Positions 49,575 to 59,965 of a stretch of 64,000 nt of DNA are shown here, one piece after another (the first letter of the stretch is position 1; each line of letters starts with the position of its first letter). The position numbers were made by a program, and so were the translations under genes. The notes beneath the pieces were generated by a model, which made no database searches, had not been told where the DNA came from, and saw nothing but the letters and a program-made list of their open reading frames with translations. Source of the stretch: Puffinus mauretanicus (lineage: Eukaryota; Chordata; Aves; Procellariiformes; Procellariidae); assembly GCA_023333565.1 (NCBI GenBank), contig JAJKFH010003470.1, positions 248,001 through 312,000 on the forward strand. Direction: 5' to 3'.

Positions 49575-52500
49575 AATCTTTCTTCATAAATGTAGTACTA
49601 GCCACTACTAAAGACAGAGCACTAAACTAACTTTGACTGTTGCCCTGTATGCAAATCATCATGATCTGAAGTTCAGGGATATCCTCAAAGTATTTGCAAT
49701 ATGCAAATCAGATGACAAAGTAGCTCACAAAATGTGAGACAGTTGTTCAGGAAGAGATTGGCAGCTCGTCAGTAGCACTGACCACCTTTGCACAGTCACA
49801 TACTTCACCTCGTTTAAAGCCTCAAGTGCTAGAGTACTTTCATAGGCGGAACATATCACTAGGGCAAAATCCAAAAGAAGGAATCTGCAGTGAAGTAAGA
49901 AGTTTTATTGATCAGATTAAGTTCTCTGAAGTGTTAGCATAAAAATACTTTACAATAGACCAAGTACACCAGTATTTTATGAGCAAGGTAGTTTGTACCA
50001 TTGAAGTTGCAACAGTAATTACAGTACACACTTCTCTAAGGTAAGCACAGCCATCATCTGTGGGCTGAATAAACAAGCCATTACTCTGGATCAGCTCAAG
50101 GCTTCTCAGTCCTGCAGAGACAATGGAGTCCTTCCAAGGAAACTGCTCTCATCCTTGAGGAGGTAAAATTCAGCTTTGGCACAGGCAACAGAAAAAGGGG
50201 AAGAGTCAGAGGGGGCTGACAGTGTTCACTGGCCACCAGGGAAATGGAAGTAGCCAGAGTAGGAAGGGCATAAGACTGGAAACAAAAGCTGAGACAAGAG
50301 CTGCAAAATACAAAACTGGTGCTCAAGATATGCAAAAAAGTAGGGGGATAGTGACCACTACTCCATACACCAAGTCCCCCAGTAGCAGCAGAGGTTCTGC
50401 AAGCATAAGACAGGCTTTCTGGGCTGTGACACTGGCAAAGGTAACACCAGCAGAGGCAGCTGGCTACGAGGTTTACATGCAACTCTGACCCTGCTCTTAC
50501 TCTCCCTCTTTTTAACTAGTGATGTAGTAGCCACTCTCTTCTCAAATGGGGATTATACTCCGGCGCATTTGAGATCCAAATTTTACGCAGCTCTTAACTA
50601 CTACGGGGTGGGGGGGGAAGTTAAGCTAAAAATCTTAACCTTGACAGGCACATCAAGGACTTGTAATATTCCAAGTAATCACTTCTGTTTCTGTCTCAGA
50701 CATCAGGCACAAGCACCACTGAACCACAGAGTCTGAAACGCATAAGCCTAAGGAAGCTGAGCTATTTTGACCCACCTCTTCCTCATGTAATTGTCACCTT
50801 TGAGTCCGGCTCTAACTCCAACTTCCAGTTTAAGATCTGGGAAGTCTCGCTACTCATTCAAAATATGTTTGTGGCTTGACACGAGCTACTGTCCAAAAAA
50901 CACTGGAAAGTACTATCTGGAATATCATTATAAATACAGCCAGAAGTATTTCCACCAACACAGAAGGCTGAAAATATCCTTGAGGTTACAGTTTCCGTAA
51001 CTAACTGAATCACATCAGCAGTCTTATTTATAAGCTGGGAAAGGATTTAGAAATGTTTGACCTTCAGGAGTCAAAGAAAGATGCAGCTGTCCTCGTTACC
51101 ATTTGAAACTTCACTGCCACTTGCTGAGGCAGATTTAATGCATCCTCCCAGCTTATCAGCAGAAATGGTAAATAGTCCACATTAATCAGAAAATACCCAT
51201 CTCATCCCAGTCTTTTGGGGATGAAGGTCCATTAGGGAATCAAAAGCAGATAAAGCAGAACTTCAATTACTTGAAGCTTCTACTCCGATTCTGCCTGAAT
51301 TATCCTTGTGTTCCTCATAGAAAAAGGGTGGAGGAAGTGATTTATTTTCTGAGATATTCCCATTAAAAAACAAGAGCAGCACAATAAATTCCCATTTTCT
51401 CATCCAATTTTTAAAGCACATAAGAGCAGGCAGATGTCAACAGGACTGACAACTCAGTGTTTCCTGGATTTTCAGCAAGCAAACACTGCACTTTAATCTG
51501 CACTTCTAAGATCAGAACAGGTGAAGATGCTTTTAGGTAAATTAAGAAAGAACTAAAAAAATACAAGGATTTCCAGCTTTTATTCCATGTCTTTTTGAAT
51601 GAATTTGACAACCACTGTAGTTTCCAATTCTCAAAATTAGCTGAAGTTTAGAACACAAGCAGCCTAGATGCGGTATGTAACAAGCCATTATCAAAGATGT
51701 AGTAAGTTCCTAATATAACAGTTGGTTTGAAACTCAGTGACCTGGCACTGAAGATCAGGGCAAACACTTATAATCCAAACACATTACAGTGAGTTTTTTC
51801 CTGATTATAAGACTTCAGGCATAAATAAGATTTCATCAATGCACATTTCCCAAGAAACTGCAACTATGTTATTTCAGAAAACTCAGTGCAGGCATGCAAT
51901 ATTGTTTTAGGCAGCCAGAAAACAACTGGAAAACCATGGCCTTAAGTTTCTTGCATCGCACATGTTTTTACTTGCAACAATGCAATACAATAAGGACTAC
52001 AGAACACTCCTTTTCACATTTAAAAAAACTTTAATAGATAGTTTGGCTTCTCTCCCTGTACCTGATAACATTCTGCAATTCTTACTTATATCCCTGCTAT
52101 CTTACTCAAGCAAAAGTCCAGATAAGCTCACCTGAAACCCTCTAGGCTAAGACACTTTTATGACCCATAATGAAGCAGCAAAACATGGAAGAAAAAGTAT
52201 GGAAATAAAAAGACTAGCGGTGTCTGATACTGTCTGTTAGAATCATACTCCCACTTTAACCACCACTCACTACTTCCCAGGTACTAAGCAAACGGCAAGG
52301 AGCCAAATTCCAAAGAAAGTCGTATCAAGTGACTCCATGCAGCCACTCAGCATTCAGAGTAGCAACATGTTCATTTCTTACATGTCACAAGATGCTCTGA
52401 ATGCCTGCAGTAAGTGTCAGGATTTGTTTTTATTAAATCCAAAATAGTAAAGTTCATTTCCACAGAAACTCACTACAACACATACCACAACCATTGCAAC

Positions 52501-53222
52501 ATTTCTTGATAGGAACAAAATGAATTTGTGTCCCCCCTCCCAGAGGGGAGGAACAATTCCTGAAAAAGGTCACAATGTATGAAATTGTCCAAAAAGCCTA
52601 ACAACGTGTCAGGCTGTTTACCCAGCAGTTCACATGCTTCCTCAAAAGTATAACTTCTTCAATAGGATACAATATGCAACTTCCAAAATGCTTTTTTTCG
52701 ATTGATATTTCTGAACAGCAAGGAGAACAGAGGCCTACCTCTAAAATCAACAGTTCTCTCAGACTGAATCTAGTCTGAAGAGGCTGACATCATGTAGGTC
52801 CATCCAGAAGGAGACATAGTAAAGCCACATCAAGTAACACTGTGATCTTCTGATAAAATATTCGTGGTGGTGCATTCCTTCCCCCTTCTTTTGCTCTGGG
52901 CTACGATACAATCTCAGAACCTTCTGTTAAGCTTTAGCCATTGTGTATGAATTGGGTGGTTAAGTGTCCCTTGGCCGTACCAAGCACTCTTGCATGGCTA
53001 AGGTGGGCAACAACACTGATCGTACCAGGGACACTAGCTACATGATCAAGATAGGGAATAGAAACAAGAGATAATTCGTCACCTCTGACAGCTCTGAAGC
53101 TTTCCCTACCTGGATCATAGCTCAAGTGGAACAATACCATTGTTACCGTGAAACAATACCATAATTACTACCCCGGACCACCTCGGATAGTAGCCAAAAT
53201 GGAAATTTACTGATGACTAAAG

Positions 53223-53247
53223 CCAATCATCTTGCAAACCTATAAAC
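53223..53247 (+). promoter_or_regulatory. LTR promoter core: CCAAT and TATA box
   Basis: CCAAT near 53223 and TATAAACAG at 53241 are about 18 bases apart. Transcription would start near 53265-53275 in a GC-richer segment. This orients the LTR on the plus strand. Confidence 0.6.
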
Positions 53248-53438
53248 AGCGGTACCAAGCGAGACCCTTTGAGCTCTCCTGGACCGCAGCGGGCTGCATC
53301 CAGAACCTCCCCCTGAGTGGGATGCCTCTCAGAGTCCGCAAACTCGAATTTGCTATACTCGGAGGATCCCCAAGATTCTGGGCTGAGACACTCCTCTGGG
53401 CTCAATTCTTCACCTGTTGGGAAATGCCAAAGCATTTA

Positions 53439-53449
53439 ACGTGAGTATT
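53439..53449 (+). other. Splice-donor-like site inside the LTR
   Basis: AAC/GTGAGTATTT fits a 5' splice site about 170 bases after the predicted start. Some retroviruses carry a donor inside R. Whether this one is used cannot be told from sequence. Confidence 0.35.
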
Positions 53450-53551
53450 TCACGGGACTTGAGGGGAATTTTTAACAGGTATACCTTTAACTCTAGGCCT
53501 TTCATTTAGCTTTGGTACCATATTCATATGCATATATATACATGTGTGTGT

Positions 53552-53724
53552 ATTGATAGATCTAGACCTTTTGCGCGCTTACAGTTATCTGTAATTATTG
53601 ATTGATCTAGATCTTTTTGTGCGCTTACAGTTATAATCTGTAGTTATATATATATATGTATTCATTGATTTAGATCTTTTTGCGCCCCCATCTATATAGT
53701 TACTAACAAGTATAACCTGTAGTT
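53552..53724. repeat. Three degenerate copies inside the LTR
   Basis: Units beginning ATTGATAGATCTAGACC (53552), ATTGATTGATCTAGATC (53597) and ATTGATTTAGATC (53664) each continue into TTTTTGCGC and a GTTAT...CTGTAGTT phrase. Units are about 45, 67 and 61 bases. An AT dinucleotide run separates the second and third. Confidence 0.75.
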
Positions 53725-53841
53725 AAATTGTTTTAATCTTTGTAGTATCTTGACTAATTTGTTGTGCAAGCTGTCAAATTGATCAATGTTTAAGCCTTGT
53801 AAGACTCCAAATTACTGCTAAAAAACCCTTAACCCTTTAGT

Positions 53842-54075
53842 CATAAACCGTTGCCCAGGTCTGAGACTAAGGGTAGATCCAGCCACACCTAGGCTCCTTT
53901 TGAGAAGGAGTTTAGAAAACAAAAGGGTCTACTCTGAACCTCGTGGCCCAACGGGAGGTCCTTCCTACCCCTTTCTGTATTAGACATAAACCATTGTCCA
54001 AGTCTGAGACTAAGATTGGGTCCAGTTGGATCTCTTCTGAACCTCATGACTCATCAGGAGGGTCCCCCTTTTAAC
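53842..54075. repeat. Two degenerate copies inside the LTR
   Basis: CATAAACCGTTGCCCAGG plus TCTGAGACTAAG at 53842 recurs as CATAAACCATTGTCCAAG plus TCTGAGACTAAG at 53985. In both, TCTGAACCTC and an AGGAGG- or GGGAGG-like phrase follow. The first copy carries about 55 extra bases in its middle. Confidence 0.75.
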
Positions 54076-54305
54076 TTTTTATCTTTTTATCTTTTAACCC
54101 TTTTACTCTTAATCTCTGTACAAATCATTCCAACACAATTCTAATATGATTTTCCCCTGTGTAACTTAATCCATATAATAAGTAATAGAGTGAACCTTGC
54201 CATCAAATTCTGTTAAGTCACGTTTCTATAAATTTCTATTAAAATCACCCTTTGCCAATACCGTGTCAGTGATTCTTTACGTGGCAAAACCACCCATTCG
54301 TGACA

Positions 54306-57300
54306 ATATTGTACAAGTATACACATTACACATTGAGAAAAAGTATTTCTTTACAAATGGCCTTTTCCTTACAGCGGGAAATAATCATGCTCGCATTTTA
54401 CAAAGTGTTCTGCTTCGCACAGAAAGCATTTATGGAAAAGACAAATGTGTGTATTGGATTGTGAGTTCTGTCATTAAAAAATCAGTTATTCCTTGGGAAA
54501 AAATACTATCTGAATCTCCAGCTTGTATGTGCAATTTAAATTTCCATAGCTGGACTCTTTGTGAAATGATAAACCTCAAGACTGATCACACCTGAGGAAG
54601 GACACATCCAATGTCAAGAGAGTTTTGCTCTACCACTATGGATCCAGGCATTGAGAAGGAAAACTCAAGAACGTAAGCCTAGGGGAGGCAGCATTTACGA
54701 TGCTGCATGCAAAAGCAGACTGCACACTGGAAGGCAGCACTTGGGAGTGTGATCAATTTAGCCATTTACATCCAGAAAGTAAATCTGTCATTCTTGGAAG
54801 AAAGCTAAGTTGTTTTCAGAGCTTGCAGGGCCATTCTTCAGGTTTTGTTTTCTTATAGTTTGATGTTCTTTTTTAGGCTGCAACAGTTTTACTTGCAAAG
54901 GGTTAATCATGTGTCCCGAGCCTATACTGAAACAGTTATGGCCACTATTACCAGTTATAGATGTTTCTGCTTACTACTTATCTGGCCACTGCAGGTGAAA
55001 CAGGGCGCACAGAGTATAAAATTGTTTTGGTTTTAACCCTCTGCATGTAACACAGATACAGCCTCAATACCAAAAAAAGTCTGTGGATACTCAAATGGAC
55101 TGGGATGGAAGCAACTACAGTCTTCCTACCTTCCTTAGAATAGAGCTGTATGGCAGAACATACAAGTGAGACGGGACAGAAGCTGCACTCTGTCTGCCTT
55201 GTGAGGAATTCTGCCCCTCTACAGAAACTGCCTCTGGAAGCATCCCTACACATAGTGCTTCTGTACTCCTTATGAAGGTCTTTGCTTTAGAGCCATCATC
55301 ACCAAGTCTCCTGACGGATGACTAGAGCCTGGAAAAAATTATTTATTGAAAGCAATTTATCTGACAAATATTGACATTTGCTTCAAAGTCCTTTTAGCAG
55401 TTCATTATTTGACCAGCTCCACAGACTGTCCAAATTCAGCAAATAACTCTTCCAACAAGTTCTTTTCACAACTCCTGAACTCGTGTTTAGCAATAGTTTT
55501 TATGATTTGACAAGCACACCTGTCAAGCAAGTATTTTGTCCCCACCTTTGGTGTAGTAGTACTACAGAAGCAGAGGGAAGACGACACATGACTGCAGCTC
55601 TACAGGATGTCTCCCTTCATTTCGTATTCAGGAAGGGCTATAAACCTTGTAAGACTGTAAGCAAGCACCAGAAATACTGATGCAGAACTGCTCTAGTTAA
55701 AATGAAGACCACAGGGCAAGTTTGATGTAGGATCCACTAGCCAAAACCAACCTCTGCCATCACTCACACAGAACAAAGGAACACAAGTCACTATTCTCCA
55801 CTCAAAGATGATGTGCTTGTGTTGTAAACTTACATCCTGCTTTCAACCTGAAAGCGGATTCCATCACACGCATCAACCTGTGACACTATTCAGGTTGTAT
55901 AGACCTAGGGCCTGAAAATAACATACATTCAATCCTTACCTCTGCTGGATCTGATCCTACAGTCTTACCCCTTGTGTCATCACTTATCACGGTACCAAGT
56001 ATGAGCAACACGCAAGCAACAAAATAGGACAGCTTTCTGAAACAGTCATATAAGTTGAAGCAATTGCAAAAGGAGCAGATGACCAGAGCATTTGCACCAC
56101 TATTTTTAACAGGGAGTTCTTCCTGATGTCACAAGGAGATACTATTAGGGTAAACAAGAAGTAAGCACACTTTTCACTACAGGCATCCAAGACCAACTAT
56201 TGTATACTATAGAGAAAAGATTAAAATATAAATAAATAAATATAAAAACTGAAAGCAAACTTACTGGTTTGTATTGCTCTACTCTTTCGCCACTCTACTA
56301 TTACAACTCTAATGTAAAGAAGAGCTGGAAAGGCAGAGGGACACATTTTTCTGGGTTGTTACTTCCTCCACTTGTAACAAGTCAGCAAAAACAAACTGGT
56401 GTACCAGCGTACAAACTAAAGCACTCTTTCTTGTACTTTCAAGTTCAAGCCTTTTTGCCTGAGGAATTCTCTTGGCTCACGGGTTTGATGTCAGCCTTTG
56501 ATTGTGTTTTGATGTTTCTGCAGATCTACGATTGAGTTCAATTCTCAGCAGTCAAAACAGACATTTGTCATCCTGCATGCATCAAACTTCCTGTGGCACG
56601 CTGCCCACTTAATCAGGCAAGGGGAGCTTTGACAAAGCAAGGGGCTGTCTGCAAGCCACTGTGACCTAGCATATGTGGAGTCATACGTAATTACCATTAC
56701 TTATAAGGATCATTCAAGGCTTCCTGGTGTTGCTGCACACCAATTCAGCCACGCCAGAGTGTCTGAGTAAATATTTGCACGCAACAAGGAGCCGTTGAGA
56801 GGGTTTTGTCTACAGCCACAGCCCCCAATACATAAAATATTCAGGACATGAAATGTCTCCGCTGATGCAGAGTGGTGGGTTTTCACTCTGATTTGATTAG
56901 CAGTGATGATTCTTTCATGAGGTGTGACTGTCCTTCTGGATTAGCATCAGCCCAGATTCCATGCAACAGTCACGGAAAAAAGGAGATGGGAAAAGTACAA
57001 TCTGACACATTACAAGGGTTACTTTGCAGAGTCTCTATCAATGCTGAGATTTCTTGCTTAAAAGAAAGTGCTGGAGCCTAAAACTTAATTTAAAAAAGCA
57101 TTACTATGTAGAACTCTAAATTTAAACACAAATGCAGAACTCAAACCTCAATACTAGTAAGAGTTAACTAGGGAAAAAAAAAAACAACCAACACAGGAAC
57201 ACAGGTTTAACTCAGGGAATGTCTTAACATGCCACAAAAGAGACATCAATTCTTTACCCATAAAAAGTTAGAAACATTACACAGGAAGATGTGCTTCCAT

Positions 57301-59269
57301 ATTAAGCACAATGATCATCTCCTAATGAACACTGTAGAACTTATTATTTATACTGAATCGACATTTAGTTGTATTGCTTCTAAAACTTTTTCACCTAAGT
57401 ACATCTCATCACTATGCAAGCAATTGGCAATTTTCAATAATGATAATGTGACTTCAGTGGCGTACTTTTAATATCAGCAATTTAAACTATTCCCCCATGG
57501 TAACATTCCCATATTATTTCTATACTGTAGCAGCGAAGTTCTGAACCTGCATCTAATGGAAGCAAGCAAATTCTGCAGTTTATTGGACCAAGTGACATAG
57601 CTGGAACAGACAAAAAAGGGCTGGTATTCCTGAAAGCTATTTTTGTTTGCCAAAAAAAACTGATCAGCTGCCTTTCAACTGATCAGTTGCCTTTACAAAC
57701 TGTGGTTTAGACACATCTCTGACTGAGACAAATCAGCTTTGGAAAGATTTGAAACTCTGTAGCAAGCATTCTGCCTTAATATGAAAAGCTGAATATGCAC
57801 CCACTCAAAAAAAAGAAAACACTAACCTCCCAAGTTAAACCTTGGTATGTATGCCGTTACTGGCTGTACTAGAGCCAAATGTAAAGACTCTGTACAACTT
57901 CACAGGCACAGAAAAGAGAAATTCTGAGGGCTATCGGACACCAAATTTTCACAGTACATCAACAGCAGTTATTTAGCAGAAGACGTTTCAGTATGGGAAA
58001 ACTCACAGCATTCAATAAGCTTCAGTTCTTTGCTTCCTCTGTGTGGGCTTGTATTAAAAAAATAAACAGAGAAGGGTATCAGTTTCTGAAGACCAACTAC
58101 CTTCCACTTGAAACAGGTTTAGAAACTGGATGTCTCAGAATCTACTTCAAACCACTAAAAAAGTTTTAAAACAACCAAAAGCTAGTTTTGAATTTGGAAG
58201 ACTTCCCTTTCCATGGGCAAGTTCATCAACATGGTACTACAAAAGCAGAAACCAGGAGAGCAAGGGGTAGGGCAGCAAGGACCCCATCATGCTACTAAAT
58301 AGAACTTTTTTCACTGCACCGCAGGCCCTAGACAAGATTCCAGTTTTACATTTATCTCCCACTTAAACCAAGGTGACAGGATGCTGCAAGTTACAACCAT
58401 GAGAGATACTGCACCTGCCTAGTACTCCAACCAGCAATTTTATTTTCCTAATTAAACCAGCAATGACAATGTGGAAAACTGAATGACACAGGGCTAAAAC
58501 TAAGAGATCAATGATGGTAGACATCAGGTGCTATGCTTAAAAGCATTTTAAAACACTATTATTATCATTAGTGCCAACTGTTGCATAGTAAACTCCAAGA
58601 CAAATAAACCGTAATATTTCTTGTACTTTCCTAAGTTCCAGTATTACAGTTTATACTTACTGCTATGCATACAGTAAGGTTACCTACATACAGACAACTG
58701 ATGAGATTCCTATTTTGCCCTGTGGCCAAAGACCACAGAAAGAAGGAATAAAGCTACATGCATTGGCTCTCAGCCACACGCAGACTTTACTACACTCCAT
58801 ATATAAAATGTCATTTACTTCTCTCTGTATTTCCAGCCAATTCTTTCAGGAGAGATAAAGTACCAGGAGCCATTGTCTACCCTTTCCTCAACCTTCAGAA
58901 CAATGGAAATTGGGATAAGTGTATGCTCTTTTGATTACACCAAATGAAGTTTGCTGGCCACAGTGGCAGAGTTCATGGAAACATCATGAAACCTGCTATG
59001 CCAGAGAAGAATCTTGACCCTTAATTACCCAAAGCATGATCTGAAGGACTACTATAGTAAAAGCTCTGGTTATTCATTTAGGTAAGGAGTGTAACCAAAA
59101 TCCTGAATCAAATGTTTCCACCAAGATGAAACCTGTATGTGTAAAACCCACTTTTCTCTAAAAAGCACCTGAAATCTATGGCAGTCTTCAGAGCACTTGG
59201 TTCACTCATTCTCAGTGCTCACCTTCCTTGGTACCAGTGGTGCAGGGATAGCAGTATATCTGTGAACAG
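54306..59269. other. Non-coding stretch
   Basis: No supported gene. The 132-codon plus-strand frame (54197-54595) starts in the LTR U5 and continues into flank, so it is not a gene. A 19-base tandem duplication lies at 57659-57696. The region about 56590-56810 is slightly GC-richer with no open frame and might be regulatory, but nothing specific supports that. Confidence 0.55.
57659..57696. repeat. Tandem duplication, 19-base unit
   Basis: AACTGATCAGCTGCCTTTC is followed directly by AACTGATCAGTTGCCTTTA, two mismatches. Local duplication. Confidence 0.9.
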
Positions 59270-59289
59270 TATCCCTTTCTGAGAAGGAC

Positions 59290-59873
59290 TTGGGGGTATT
59301 GGTGGACAAAAAGCTGGACGTGAGCCAGCAATGTGCGCTCACAGCCCAGAAGGCCAACCGTATCCTGGGCTGCATCAAAAGCAGCGTGGCCAGCAGGTCG
59401 AGGGAGGGGATTCTGCCCCTCTGCTCCGCTCTGGTGAGACCCCACCTGGAGTGCTGCGTCCAGCTCTGGAGCCCTCAGCACAAGACAGACATGGACCTGT
59501 TGGAGTAGGTCCAGAGGAGGGCCACGAAAATGATCAGGGGGGTGATCATTTTCCTATGAAGAAAGGCTGAGAGAGTTGGGGTTATCCAGCCTGGAGAAGA
59601 GAAGGCTCCAGGGACACCTTATTGCAGCCTTTCAGTACTTAAAGGGGGCTTGTAAGAAAGATGGCGGCAAAACTTTTTGGCAGGGCCTGTTGCAACAGGA
59701 CAAAGGGAAATTTTGAACTAAAAGAGGGTAGATTCAGACTAGATGTAAGGAAGAATTTTTTTACAATGAGGGTGGTGAAACACTGGAAAAGGTTGCCCAG
59801 AGAGGCGGTAGATATCCCATCCTTGGAAACATTCAAGGTCAGGTTGGACGGGGCTCTGAGCACCCTGATCTAG
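59290..59873 (+). pseudogene. CR1 ORF2 C-terminal fragment (reverse transcriptase end)
   Basis: The first frame block (59290-59505) gives 72 residues with the CR1 signature [14 protein letters not shown] and SALVRPHLE. This is the region after the polymerase catalytic core in CR1 ORF2. A stop follows LLE at 59506-59508. After the hairpin region a second block (59661-59873) carries GRFRLDVRKNFFTMRVVKHW, WKRLPREAVD and the CR1 C-terminus LETFKVRLDGALSTLI, then TAG. The endonuclease and polymerase core are missing through 5' truncation. The two blocks are in different registers, broken by a stop and by the sequence replaced at 59526-59553. It is non-functional. Confidence 0.9.
59526..59553. repeat. 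Perfect hairpin within CR1
   Basis: Arms GAAAATGATCA and TGATCATTTTC, 11 bases each and perfectly complementary, flank a loop of six G. Ordinary CR1 copies have unrelated sequence in the right arm and loop (recalled as AGGGATGGAGCACCTCTC). The arm therefore looks copied from the left arm on the opposite strand. Confidence 0.85.
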
Positions 59874-59965
59874 TTGAAGATGTCCCTGCCCACAGCAGGG
59901 GGTTGGACTAGATGACATTTAAAAGTTCCTTCCAACCCAAACTAATCTGTGATTCTATTCTATAA

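Larger units (their letters stand above)
42726..52943. other. Non-coding stretch
   Basis: No supported gene. A GC-richer island at about 48007-48243 has long overlapping open frames on the minus strand (listed separately). A short ATG-initiated hydrophobic start with a donor lies at 49101-49130 (minus). There is a C/A-rich run at 47281-47335 and a GTTT array at 49557-49574. The 128-codon minus-strand frame at 50096-50482 and the 103-106-codon frames near 46671-47335 show no recognised domain. Confidence 0.55.
52944..54305 (+). mobile_element. Long solo LTR of an endogenous retrovirus, second family
   Basis: The element begins TGTATGAATTGGGTGG and ends CACCCATTCGTGACA, with TG and CA termini. 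The imperfect flanks CCATTG and ATATTG are compatible with a 5-6 base target duplication. A CCAAT box (about 53223) and TATAAA (53241) form a clear promoter about 300 bases in. An ATTAAA polyadenylation signal lies at about 54239-54244, and about 60 bases of U5-like sequence follow. Length is about 1362 bases, long for an LTR. Two sets of internal repeats (53552-53724 and 53842-54075) account for part of it. No gag, pol or env remains lie beside it, so it is a solo LTR. The ERV class is uncertain. The short frames inside it (52934-53140 and 53217-53444) are incidental. Confidence 0.7.
59270..59965 (+). mobile_element. 5'-truncated CR1 LINE retrotransposon
   Basis: About 700 bases match the 3' part of avian CR1: the end of ORF2 and the short 3' UTR with the GGGTTGGACTAGATGAC-type phrase, TTCCTTCCAACCCAAAC, and the terminal GATTCTATTCTAT repeat. 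Homology begins near 59270 at GAGAAGGACTTGGGGGT and there is no 5' portion, as is usual for CR1. A perfect hairpin at 59526-59553 replaces normal CR1 sequence. The ORF is interrupted, so the copy is dead. Conservation of the frame blocks suggests moderate age. Confidence 0.95.

Noticed and set aside
54197..54595. 132-codon plus-strand frame
   Set aside because: It begins inside the LTR and runs through the element boundary into unrelated flank, so it cannot be one inherited gene.
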